Below are positions 1-6,664 of a stretch of 23,547 nt of DNA, in pieces (the stretch's first letter is position 1; every line of letters begins with the position of its first letter). The position numbers and the translations under genes are program-made. The stretch spans positions 1 through 23,547 of the forward strand of contig CANQJX010000002.1 in assembly GCA_947624335.1 (NCBI GenBank). The letters are read 5' to 3'. This stretch comes from an uncultured Marvinbryantia sp. Its GTDB lineage: Bacteria > Bacillota > Clostridia > Lachnospirales > Lachnospiraceae. Under the pieces are notes generated by a model that worked only from the letters and a program-made list of their open reading frames with translations, was not told where the DNA came from and did not search any database.

Positions 1-302
1 AGGCCATCGAGGCAGTCGCCGAGTGCGTTGGCCGGGTTGTCGCCGCAGTGAAGCAGGTAAACGGGCAGATGTTCATTTGTGCGGATCACGGAAACGCGGA
101 GCAGTTGGTCGATTATGAGACGGGCGAACCGTTTACCGCGCACACTACGAATCCGGTGCCGTTTATTCTGGTCAACGCGGATCCGGCGTACGGCCTGCGG
201 GAAGGCGGACGTCTGGCGGATATTATCCCGACGTTGATCGAACTGATGGGAATGGAGCAGCCGGCGGAAATGACCGGGAAATCGCTGCTGGTGCGTAAAT
301 AA
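1..302 (+). CDS. gpmI: 2,3-bisphosphoglycerate-independent phosphoglycerate mutase, C-terminal part
   Basis: Only the last 100 or so residues are present; the reading frame enters at base 3 and the 5' part lies outside the window. The enzyme interconverts 3- and 2-phosphoglycerate in glycolysis in the cytoplasm, using two Mn2+ ions in an alkaline-phosphatase-type fold. The visible motif ADHGNAEQ carries the conserved Asp-His metal ligands, and AHTTNPVPF carries the later metal-binding His. The stretch before them (AIEAVAECVGRVV) matches the usual helix of this family, and the protein ends with MTGKSLL, also typical. The next small gene follows after one base, and enolase, the next glycolytic step, follows that. 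Family identity is nearly certain; the missing N-terminus cannot be assessed. Confidence 0.95.
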   Translation, partial: AIEAVAECVGRVVAAVKQVNGQMFICADHGNAEQLVDYETGEPFTAHTTNPVPFILVNADPAYGLREGGRLADIIPTLIELMGMEQPAEMTGKSLLVRK

Positions 303-303
303 T

Positions 304-633
304 ATGGTAATCGGACTGGTACGGGACGCGGTAAAAATAAAGATGGCGGCAAAAGAAGAAAGCCCGCTGATTTCCGCTTACGAATTTTGCTATGCCGCGG
401 GACTCGGATGCAGGATTCTTGGGCTTGCGCCCGAAAAAACGCGGGAATTGGCAAAGACGGATGATTTTGCGCAGTTTAAGCAGCGCGTGCAGGAACTTAC
501 AAGGAACGCAGAGGACGCATTTGCGGAATATCCGAACGGCTCCCGCCTGTACAGCCTGCTCACAGGCTGCCGCTATAAGGGCGCAATGAATGCGGACGCG
601 AGAAAACTGTTTGAACTGGGGCTGCAGGATTAA
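304..633 (+). CDS. Small protein of unknown function between gpmI and eno
   Basis: I do not recognise this 109-residue protein. Its ATG comes one base after the gpmI stop, which would suit translational coupling, but no clear Shine-Dalgarno sequence precedes it. An internal ATG at base 343 (protein starting MAAKEESPL) is a possible alternative start. The protein is predicted soluble and mostly helical, with no signal peptide or membrane segment. It has three cysteines (CYAAGLGC and TGCRYKG) and a central charged helix rich in Glu, Lys and Arg. Codon use resembles the neighbours, and the frame is open throughout between two glycolytic genes, so it is probably real. A role linked to glycolysis is only suggested by position. 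Confidence 0.65.
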   Translation: MVIGLVRDAVKIKMAAKEESPLISAYEFCYAAGLGCRILGLAPEKTRELAKTDDFAQFKQRVQELTRNAEDAFAEYPNGSRLYSLLTGCRYKGAMNADARKLFELGLQD

Positions 634-698
634 AACGGATTCCCAGCAGTTACCGGGGACGCGGTTTCCACAGAAAACATAATAAAACCAAAATCAGG

Positions 699-737
699 GC
701 ACAATACGTTCAAAGGAAGAAACAGGAGGTATTGTGC
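699..737 (+). promoter_or_regulatory. Hairpin enclosing the enolase Shine-Dalgarno sequence
   Basis: GCACAATAC at 699-707 is exactly complementary to GTATTGTGC at 729-737, with a 21-base loop. The AGGAGG ribosome binding site (724-729) lies at the loop edge and its last G is in the stem. The stem fills most of the 11-base spacer and ends three bases before the ATG at 741. The palindrome is directly seen. A translational or protein-binding role is inference. Confidence 0.5.
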
Positions 738-740
738 TTT

Positions 741-2009
741 ATGATTGAGTATAAACAGATTATAGATGTGCTGGGCAGAGAAATTCTGGATTCCAGAGGC
801 AATCCTACCGTCGAAGTGGAAGTGCTGGCGGAGGACGGCATTGTCGGAAGGGCGGCCGTGCCTTCGGGGGCGTCCACGGGTAAATTTGAAGCGATCGAAC
901 TGCGCGATCAGGACGAAAAACGCTACGGCGGGAAAGGGGTAACGCAGGCGGTTCATCATATCAATACCATTTTAGCGGACGCGATTATCGGAGAAAATGT
1001 GCTTCAGCAAAGCCATATCGATAAAATTCTGCTGCGCGCGGACGGTACGACCAATAAATCCAATCTGGGCGCGAATGCGATTCTTGGCGTTTCGATGGCG
1101 GTGGCAAAGACGGCGGCAATGAGTGTAAACCTTCCGCTTTACCGTTATCTCGGCGGGATTCGTTCCTGCCTTTTGCCGACGCCGATGATGAACGTATTAA
1201 ACGGCGGCTGCCATGCGGACAATACGATTGATTTTCAGGAATTTATGATCATGCCGGTGGGCGCAAAACTGTTTTCGGACGGCCTGCGCATGTGCGCGGA
1301 GATTTATCATTGCCTGAAAAAAATCTTAAAAGAACGCTCCCTTGCGACCGGTGTAGGAGACGAGGGCGGATTCGCCCCAAATCTGCCGGATACCGCGTCG
1401 GTTTTTGAGGTGCTGTCCGAAGCGGTGGAAGCGGCGGGTTACCGATTAAAAGAGGATATCTGCTTTGCCATGGACGCGGCGGCATCTGAACTTTACGACG
1501 AAGAGAAGCAGGTTTACCGTTTTCCGGGCGAAAGCAGGATGCGCGGGGAAGAGGTAGAGAGAACCGCGGACGAAATGATTGATTATTACGAGGATCTGAT
1601 CGGCCGTTTTCCGATTCTTTCCATTGAAGACGGACTCAACGAGGAGGACTGGGCCGGCTGGCAGAAGATGACAAAGAGGCTGGGCGAGCGGATACAGCTT
1701 GTTGGGGACGATCTGTTTGTGACAAATCCGGAGCGTCTGAAAAAAGGCATTTCCTTAGGCGCCGCGAATGCGATTCTCATAAAAGTAAATCAGATCGGAA
1801 CGCTGACAGAAGCGTTCGAGGCAATTGAGATCGCACAGAAGGCGGGTTATAAAACCGTAATCTCGCACCGTTCGGGCGAAACGGAGGATACCTCCATCGC
1901 GGATATCGCGGTGGCGTGCGGCGCGGGACAGATCAAGACCGGAGCGCCCTGCCGCAGCGAGCGCGTGGCAAAATACAATCAGCTTTTGCGCATCGAGGAG
2001 CATTTTTAA
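741..2009 (+). CDS. eno: Enolase (phosphopyruvate hydratase)
   Basis: Enolase removes water from 2-phosphoglycerate to make phosphoenolpyruvate, and is a cytoplasmic dimer or octamer needing Mg2+. The ATG at 741 gives 422 residues, near the family norm of about 430. It is preferred to the in-frame TTG at 732 because that codon sits only two bases from the AGGAGG at 724-729. The N-terminus contains the classic ILDSRGNPTVEVEV. GDEGGFAP supplies the catalytic Glu (about residue 208). Metal ligands are seen in AMDAAASE, SIEDGLNEEDW and GDDLFVTN. The catalytic Lys is in ILIKVNQIGT (about 348), followed by the signature SHRSGETEDTSIADIAVA. A small insertion lies around residues 252-275. It follows gpmI as in many Firmicutes glycolytic clusters. 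No convincing promoter is seen directly upstream, so it may be read from the gpmI transcript. Confidence 0.97.
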   Translation: MIEYKQIIDVLGREILDSRGNPTVEVEVLAEDGIVGRAAVPSGASTGKFEAIELRDQDEKRYGGKGVTQAVHHINTILADAIIGENVLQQSHIDKILLRADGTTNKSNLGANAILGVSMAVAKTAAMSVNLPLYRYLGGIRSCLLPTPMMNVLNGGCHADNTIDFQEFMIMPVGAKLFSDGLRMCAEIYHCLKKILKERSLATGVGDEGGFAPNLPDTASVFEVLSEAVEAAGYRLKEDICFAMDAAASELYDEEKQVYRFPGESRMRGEEVERTADEMIDYYEDLIGRFPILSIEDGLNEEDWAGWQKMTKRLGERIQLVGDDLFVTNPERLKKGISLGAANAILIKVNQIGTLTEAFEAIEIAQKAGYKTVISHRSGETEDTSIADIAVACGAGQIKTGAPCRSERVAKYNQLLRIEEHF

Positions 2010-2017
2010 AAAACCGG

Positions 2018-2046
2018 TTGAAAATTCCCCGAACCTGTGTTACACT
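2018..2046 (+). promoter_or_regulatory. Sigma-A-type promoter for secG-rnr-smpB
   Basis: A -35 box TTGAAA (2018-2023) is separated by 17 bases from a -10 box TACACT (2041-2046). TGT directly before the -10 gives an extended TGn element. An inverted repeat, TTCCCCGA (2025-2032) and TCGGGGAA (2068-2075), spans the -10 region. The start site would be near 2053, giving a leader of about 85 bases to the secG ATG. Confidence 0.6.
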
Positions 2047-2137
2047 GTTTTGAGTTGATTGAGTTGGTCGGGGAAAAGACCGCCGATGATCGCCGCCGGA
2101 CGGATGGACGGGGCGTTACGACACAGGAGGGAAAACG

Positions 2138-2374
2138 ATGGGAGTCTTAAAAATCATCCTTACGATTATATTTATTATTGATTGCGTTGCGTTAACCGCG
2201 CTTGTGCTGATGCAGGAGGGAAAGCAGGCAGGGCTTGGAAGCATTGCCGGCATTTCCGAGACGTACTGGGGAAAGAACAAAGGACGTTCGATGGAAGGCG
2301 CCCTTGTTAAGATTACAAAAGTTCTGGCGGTCGCGTTTATCGTGCTGGCGGCTGTTTTGAATCTGAACTTTTAA
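2138..2374 (+). CDS. secG: Preprotein translocase subunit SecG
   Basis: SecG is the small accessory subunit of the SecYEG channel in the cytoplasmic membrane and helps SecA-driven protein export. The 78-residue protein has the family layout: a first membrane helix (about residues 4-25, rich in Ile, Val and Leu), the hallmark LMQEGKQAGLGSIAG in the cytoplasmic loop, a Gly-rich stretch, and a second membrane helix (about 57-77) at the C-terminus. AGGAGG at 2125-2130 lies seven bases before the ATG. Gene order secG, rnr, smpB, ssrA is conserved in many Firmicutes, including Bacillus, which supports the call. It is the first gene behind the promoter at 2018-2046. Identification is firm. Confidence 0.96.
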   Translation: MGVLKIILTIIFIIDCVALTALVLMQEGKQAGLGSIAGISETYWGKNKGRSMEGALVKITKVLAVAFIVLAAVLNLNF

Positions 2375-2394
2375 ACGTGAACGAATGTTGCAGT

Positions 2395-2452
2395 AAGAAA
2401 GGGCAGGGTTTTCCGGCAGCGGATGATCCTGCTTTCTTTGTCTGAAACAAAG
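2395..2452 (+). promoter_or_regulatory. Two overlapping, competing hairpins in the secG-rnr gap
   Basis: Stem 1 pairs AAGAAAGGGCAGG (2395-2407) with CCTGCTTTCTT (2428-2438), with a two-base bulge. Stem 2 pairs CTTTGT (2436-2441) with ACAAAG (2447-2452) around the loop CTGAA. They share bases 2436-2438, so both cannot form fully. There is no T-run after stem 1, so a simple terminator is unlikely. A processing, stability or translational control site ahead of rnr is inference. Confidence 0.4.
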
Positions 2453-2468
2453 AGAGTTAAGAGAGAGT

Positions 2469-4598
2469 ATGGATACAAGATTTATGGAGCGCAAACAGAA
2501 AGTCTATGAGCTGATCTGCGACGAACGGTTTGTTCCGATGAAAATAAAAGAAATCGCGATTATGATGCAGGTGGAAAAAGAAGAACGCGCCGAACTGGAG
2601 CGGATTCTGGAGGAACTGCAGGAAGAAGGAAAGATTGAGCGGAACGGACGCGGCAAATATAGAAAGCCGGAAAAACGAAGCCTGACCGGAATTTTTGACG
2701 CGACGGCAAAAGGCTTTGGCTTTGTGGAAGTGCAGGGATGGCAGGAAGATATTTTTATACCCGCCAATGCGACCGGAGGCGCCATGCACGGCGATACGGT
2801 GCAGATCGAGCTGCTTCCGGGCAAAAAGGGGAAGCGCAGGGAAGGCATTGTCACTGCAATCCTTTCGCGTGCGCTGACTGAGATTGTGGGAACCTATGAA
2901 AAATCAAAGAATTTTGGCTTTGTGGTGCCGGACGCCCGGAAACTTTTCCAGGATATTTTTATTCCGAAGGAATTTTCCATGGACGCGCGGGACGGACAGA
3001 AAGTGCTGGCGGAACTGACCGATTACGGAAACGACGCAAGGCATCCGGAGGGCAGGATCAAAAAGATCATCGGGTATCGGGACGACCCCGGCGTGGATAT
3101 GCTTTCCGTCGCCTGCGCTTATGGTTTTGCGCAGGAGTTTCCAGACCGGGTGCTTGCGCAGGCGGAGCGCGTAGGAAAAGAGGTGTCTGAGGCGGATCGG
3201 GCGGGACGCATGGATCTGCGCGAAATCTGCATGGTAACCATAGACGGCGAGGATGCGAAAGATCTGGACGACGCGGTTTCTCTTACAAAAGAAGGGGAAA
3301 TCTGGCATCTGGGCGTACACATCGCCGATGTGGCCAACTATGTGCAGGAAAACAGCGCCCTTGACCGGGAAGCGTTAAAAAGAGGAACCAGCGTTTATTT
3401 TCCGGGCAGCGTAATCCCCATGCTGCCGCCGTTCCTTTCCAACGGGGCGTGCTCCTTAAATGCCGGACAGGACCGCCTGGCGCTGAGCTGCTTGATGGAC
3501 ATTGACGAAAAAGGAAACGTAACGGGGCATCAGATTGCGGAGACGGTAATCTGTGTCAACCGGCGTTTGTCGTATGACGTCGTCAAAAAAATATTGACAG
3601 GCGAAGACGAAACTGCGATAAATGAATATAAGGAACTGATCCCGATGCTGCGGCAAATGGACGAACTGGCCAAAATTTTAAGGAAGAAGCGCAAACAGCG
3701 CGGATCCATTGATTTTGACTTTCCCGAAAGCAAGATACGGCTTGACGAAAACGGACGTCCGGTGGAAATTTTGCCTTACGAGCGCAACGACGCGACAAAA
3801 CTGATCGAAGACTTTATGCTGATCGCAAACGAGACGGTGGCGCAGGATTATTTCTGGCAGGATTTGCCGTTTCTTTACCGGACGCATGAAAATCCGGATC
3901 CGGATAAGATCCGCCAGTTTGCGATACTGATTGCCGGTTTCGGATATGGGATAAGAGCGGGCAAAGATGAAATCCATCCCAAGGAATTGCAGAAGCTTTT
4001 GACCCGCATCGAGGGCTCCGCGCAGGAAGGGCTGATCAGCCGGCTTGCTTTGCGATCTATGAAGCAGGCAAAGTACACGCGGACCTGCAGCGGGCATTTT
4101 GGGCTGGCGTCGGCGTATTACTGCCATTTTACTTCGCCGATCCGCCGCTATCCCGATCTTCAGATTCACCGTATTATTAAGGAAAATCTGCACGGGCGCT
4201 TAAACGAAAAGCGGATCGGGCACTATGAAGAGCTGCTGGAAGACGTGGCGCAGCAGTGCAGCCGGATGGAGCGCCGCGCAGCGGAAGCGGAGCGCGAGGC
4301 GCAAAAACAAAAAAAGGCGGAATATATGCAGGCGCACGTTGATGAAAACGATCAGGGCGTAATTTCCGGCATGAATCCATACGGATTTTATGTGGAGCTG
4401 CCCAATACCGTAGAAGGGTTCGTACACGTTGGCAGCCTGCGGGACGACAACTATTCTTTTGATGAGAACGCGTATGAACTGCGCGGGGAACATACGGGGA
4501 AAATTTATCGCATCGGCCAGCAGGTTCAGGTGCGCGTACTGGGCGCGGATAAGCAGGCGGGAACCGTTGATTTTGCCGTCTTTTGCGAAGAACAGTAA
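2469..4598 (+). CDS. rnr: Ribonuclease R (3'-5' exoribonuclease)
   Basis: RNase R digests structured RNA from the 3' end and works with SmpB and tmRNA to destroy faulty messages. The 709-residue protein has the full family order. A winged-helix region (about 1-70) is followed by two cold-shock RNA-binding domains (about 71-215, with GFGFVEV and NFGFVVP). The RNB catalytic domain comes next, with DGEDAKDLDDAVSL holding the Mg2+-binding aspartates. The conserved SPIRRYPDLQIHR lies later, and a C-terminal S1 domain (about 625-707) contains GFYVELPNTVEGFVHV. The start at 2469 has only a weak GAGAGAG ribosome binding site, and an in-frame ATG at 2484 is possible. It ends without a Lys-rich tail. 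It shares a transcript with smpB, which starts 39 bases after its stop. Confidence 0.96.
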   Translation: MDTRFMERKQKVYELICDERFVPMKIKEIAIMMQVEKEERAELERILEELQEEGKIERNGRGKYRKPEKRSLTGIFDATAKGFGFVEVQGWQEDIFIPANATGGAMHGDTVQIELLPGKKGKRREGIVTAILSRALTEIVGTYEKSKNFGFVVPDARKLFQDIFIPKEFSMDARDGQKVLAELTDYGNDARHPEGRIKKIIGYRDDPGVDMLSVACAYGFAQEFPDRVLAQAERVGKEVSEADRAGRMDLREICMVTIDGEDAKDLDDAVSLTKEGEIWHLGVHIADVANYVQENSALDREALKRGTSVYFPGSVIPMLPPFLSNGACSLNAGQDRLALSCLMDIDEKGNVTGHQIAETVICVNRRLSYDVVKKILTGEDETAINEYKELIPMLRQMDELAKILRKKRKQRGSIDFDFPESKIRLDENGRPVEILPYERNDATKLIEDFMLIANETVAQDYFWQDLPFLYRTHENPDPDKIRQFAILIAGFGYGIRAGKDEIHPKELQKLLTRIEGSAQEGLISRLALRSMKQAKYTRTCSGHFGLASAYYCHFTSPIRRYPDLQIHRIIKENLHGRLNEKRIGHYEELLEDVAQQCSRMERRAAEAEREAQKQKKAEYMQAHVDENDQGVISGMNPYGFYVELPNTVEGFVHVGSLRDDNYSFDENAYELRGEHTGKIYRIGQQVQVRVLGADKQAGTVDFAVFCEEQ

Positions 4599-4637
4599 AG
4601 CGGGCGTAAACATGGCCAAAAACAATGGGAGCGGACA

Positions 4638-5105
4638 ATGGGAACACAATCAATCAGACTGATAGCAAATAATAAAAAGGCGTACCATGACTATTTTATC
4701 GAGGATACGTTTGAGGCGGGCATTGCCCTTGCCGGCACGGAAGTAAAATCCATGCGCATGGGGAAATGCAGCATCAAAGAATCGTTTATCCGTCTGGAAA
4801 ACGGAGAAGTTGTGGTTTACGGCATGCATATCAGCCCTTATGAAAAGGGCAATATTTTTAACAAAGATCCGCTGCGGGCGCGCAAACTTTTGCTGCACCG
4901 CCAGGAGATCAATAAGCTGGCCGGTAAGATGAAGGAAAAAGGCATGACGCTGATCCCGCTGCGGGTTTACTGGAAAGGCAGCCTTGTAAAAGCAGAGATC
5001 GGACTGGCGCGCGGGAAGAAGCTCTATGATAAACGGGAGGATATCGCAAAACGCGACCAGAGACGGGAGGCGGAAAAAGAGTTTAAAGTGCGCAATTTGC
5101 GGTGA
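4638..5105 (+). CDS. smpB: SsrA-binding protein SmpB
   Basis: SmpB binds the tRNA-like end of tmRNA, delivers it to stalled ribosomes and mimics the missing codon-anticodon stem. The 155-residue protein is full length. The N-terminal beta-barrel shows IANNKKAYHDYFIEDTFEAG and LAGTEVKSMRMGKCSIKES. The middle has HISPYEKGNIFN and DPLRARKLLLHRQEI. The end shows the basic GLARGKKLYDKREDIAKRD tail, which enters the ribosomal A site and mRNA path. The ATG at 4638 follows GGGAGCGG. The upstream ATG at 4612 is out of frame and stops after 16 codons. Position between rnr and ssrA fits the joint role of the three products in ribosome rescue. Confidence 0.97.
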   Translation: MGTQSIRLIANNKKAYHDYFIEDTFEAGIALAGTEVKSMRMGKCSIKESFIRLENGEVVVYGMHISPYEKGNIFNKDPLRARKLLLHRQEINKLAGKMKEKGMTLIPLRVYWKGSLVKAEIGLARGKKLYDKREDIAKRDQRREAEKEFKVRNLR

Positions 5106-5122
5106 TTTTACAGGCAAACTAC

Positions 5123-5151
5123 TTGACGCGGCGGCCGCCTGCGGTTATAAT
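5123..5151 (+). promoter_or_regulatory. Promoter of the tmRNA gene
   Basis: TTGACG (5123-5128), a 17-base spacer and a perfect TATAAT (5146-5151) form a near-consensus sigma-A promoter. The spacer includes a GC-rich GCGGCCGC palindrome. Transcription would start near 5158, leaving a leader of about 45 bases for RNase P to remove from the tmRNA precursor. Confidence 0.8.
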
Positions 5152-5202
5152 GCAAATTGGATTACCGCTTTATAGATGTCTGCAGCCGTACATCCGATAT
5201 CG

Positions 5203-5547
5203 GGGGTTGTACTGGTTTCGACGGGGGTTTTGAAGTTGAGGAAGCCATCTGCGGGCCGGGACCGCACAGCAAACCGGAAATTAAATATAAACGCAGACGA
5301 ACAGTTAGCGTACGCAGCCTAGCGGCTGCTGTCGGACTTAAGTAACCCGCTGCTTAAGCACCCGGCATCAAATCCTGCGGGGCACTTCGTTTCCTAAGCT
5401 TTGCGGAAGCGGAAGAACGTATGAAGCTACTAAAACCGGGAGCCTGTCTTTCGGCGTCCGGCAAAGGGAATGTTAAAAGAGAGACTGTGATGGGAGATGC
5501 CGCAATGAATAGGCTTTCGGACAGGGGTTCGATTCCCCTCAGCTCCA
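5203..5547 (+). ncRNA. ssrA: Transfer-messenger RNA (tmRNA)
   Basis: tmRNA rescues stalled ribosomes by acting first as an alanyl-tRNA and then as a message for a degradation tag. The 5' end GGGGTTG (5203-5209) pairs over seven bases with CAGCTCC (5540-5546) to make the acceptor stem. The T-arm reads ACAGGGGTTCGATTCCCCTC (5521-5540). The tag reading frame starts at GCA (5293-5295) and runs GCA GAC GAA CAG TTA GCG TAC GCA GCC TAG, giving ADEQLAYAA, preceded in the final protein by the tmRNA-borne Ala. The AA ending is the usual ClpXP-type signal. The 3' CCA is not encoded, since A5547 is followed by CTG. It is about 345 nt before CCA addition and lies just after smpB. Confidence 0.97.
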
Positions 5548-5551
5548 CTGG

Positions 5552-5580
5552 AAAAACCTTGTAGTTACAAGGTTTTTTTT
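5552..5580 (+). terminator. Rho-independent terminator of ssrA
   Basis: An 11-base stem (5552-5562 with 5567-5577, core ACCTTGT / ACAAGGT) with loop AGTT is followed by a run of eight T residues (5573-5580). This is a textbook intrinsic terminator five bases after the mature tmRNA end. Confidence 0.92.
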
Positions 5581-5581
5581 G

Positions 5582-5610
5582 TTGAAATTTATGCATAAAA
5601 ATGGTATCAT
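5582..5610 (+). promoter_or_regulatory. Promoter of the cyclic-di-GMP signalling operon
   Basis: TTGAAA (5582-5587), a 17-base spacer and TATCAT (5605-5610) form a good sigma-A promoter. TGG before the -10 adds an extended TGn element. It begins one base after the ssrA terminator T-run. The predicted start near 5617 leaves about 73 bases of leader before the GTG at 5690. I saw no riboswitch in this leader. Confidence 0.7.
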
Positions 5611-5689
5611 ATTTTTATAGTGCGTCCCAAATATGGGAAGGAAACAAACGCAGAGGATTACGTCCGAGAAAAGTAAGAGGGGTGGGATA

Positions 5690-6664
5690 GTGGTGCGGGA
5701 ACAGCAAAAAAGAATTGATATCCTGATCGCGGATGACGATGCCGAATATTTAAAACTGGCCGAAAATATTCTGGCGGAGGATTACAGCGTTGCCACAACC
5801 GATTCCGGGGACAAAGCGCTTCGCATATTGTCCGAGGCAGAACCGCAGCTCATCCTGCTGGATTTACATATGCCGGGGCTTTCGGGGGAAGAGACGATGG
5901 CGCAGATCACTGCGGATGAGCGGTGGAAAAAGATACCGGTAATCATTCTCACAACCGATTCCGCTCCGGAAACGGAGATCAAATGTTTTACGATGGGTGC
6001 GGCGGATTTTATCGTCAAGCCGTTTGTTCCGCTGATTATGAAGAACCGCGTAAGCCGTGTCATGGAATTGTACGGCTTACGAAAAGACCTGGAGGGACGC
6101 CTGGAAGAAAAGAGCAAATTGCTGGAGAAGGTGTCCTTAAACTCGATTATGGCGATCGCCAATACCATTGACGCCAAAGACGCCTATACGTCGGGGCATT
6201 CCTTACGCGTGGCAAAATGCGCGAAAGCGATTGCGGAAAAACTTGGATGGAGCGAGGAAGAGGCGCGGAATATTTATCACATCGGGCTTTTGCACGATAT
6301 CGGGAAAATCGGCGTACCGGATTCCATTTTGAATAAACCCAGCCGTTTAAGCGAGGAAGAATTTGCGCTGATCAAAAAGCATCCTGTGATCGGGGGCGAG
6401 ATCTTAAAAAATGTCCGGGCGATCAAAGGGGTTGCGGACGGAGCGTTGTACCATCACGAACGCTATGACGGAAAAGGATATCCGCTTGGCTTAAGCGGCG
6501 AAGATATTCCGCTCTGCGCGAGAATTATCGCGATTGCGGACACCTATGACGCCATGACGTCCAACCGTATTTACCGGGCGAAACTGCCGGATCCCAGAGT
6601 AGTGGCCGAATTTGAACGAGAGAGTCATGGCGGAGTTCGAGCGCTGCTCCGGAACGCAGTTTGA
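5690..6664 (+). CDS. Response regulator with REC and HD-GYP domains (5' part of a frameshifted gene)
   Basis: HD-GYP proteins hydrolyse cyclic-di-GMP, here under control of a phosphorylated receiver. The receiver (about 9-130) has the acidic pair at LIADDD, the phospho-acceptor Asp58 in LILLDLHMPG, and the Lys in IVKPF. The HD-GYP domain follows, with GHSLRVA, LLHDIGKIGVPD (His about 202) and HHERYDGKGYP (His about 255). I chose GTG 5690 because AGGGGTGGG lies just upstream; an in-frame ATG at 5633 would add 19 residues with no binding site. The frame breaks within DPRVVAEFERE at a 25-base tandem duplication and ends after about 14 unrelated residues, losing the normal HD-GYP tail. That tail continues in the next frame. 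Truncation may leave the domain unstable. It was probably one protein of about 683 residues with the following frame. Confidence 0.85.
   Translation: MVREQQKRIDILIADDDAEYLKLAENILAEDYSVATTDSGDKALRILSEAEPQLILLDLHMPGLSGEETMAQITADERWKKIPVIILTTDSAPETEIKCFTMGAADFIVKPFVPLIMKNRVSRVMELYGLRKDLEGRLEEKSKLLEKVSLNSIMAIANTIDAKDAYTSGHSLRVAKCAKAIAEKLGWSEEEARNIYHIGLLHDIGKIGVPDSILNKPSRLSEEEFALIKKHPVIGGEILKNVRAIKGVADGALYHHERYDGKGYPLGLSGEDIPLCARIIAIADTYDAMTSNRIYRAKLPDPRVVAEFERESHGGVRALLRNAV
6596..6645 (+). repeat. 25-base imperfect tandem duplication causing a frameshift
   Basis: Copy 1 (6596-6620) and copy 2 (6621-6645) both begin AGAGT and, each in its own frame, encode RV(V/M)AEFER. Across the eight codons they differ at seven bases, of which six are silent third-position changes (GTA/GTC, GCC/GCG, GAA/GAG, TTT/TTC, GAA/GAG, CGA/CGC) and one changes Val to Met. 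Removing either copy restores one continuous REC-HD-GYP-GGDEF frame. Confidence 0.9.

Noticed and set aside
732..740. TTG start three codons upstream of the eno ATG
   Set aside because: It is only two bases from the Shine-Dalgarno sequence, and the added residues (MCF) are not typical of enolase.
2025..2075. TTCCCCGA/TCGGGGAA inverted repeat around the secG promoter
   Set aside because: The arms are eight bases and 35 bases apart. This could occur by chance and no known operator matches, so it is mentioned with the promoter only.
4612..4662. Upstream ATG with a good-looking start (MAKNNGSG) ahead of smpB
   Set aside because: It is out of frame with smpB and stops after 16 codons. A frameshifted longer SmpB N-terminus is possible but the ATG at 4638 gives a complete protein.
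5157..5345. 62-codon open frame after the smpB gene
   Set aside because: It lies across the tmRNA promoter leader and the tmRNA itself, including the tag region; it has no ribosome binding site.
5611..5689. Cyclic-di-GMP riboswitch in the leader of the signalling operon
   Set aside because: The leader is short (about 73 bases) and I saw no matching conserved core or paired arms.
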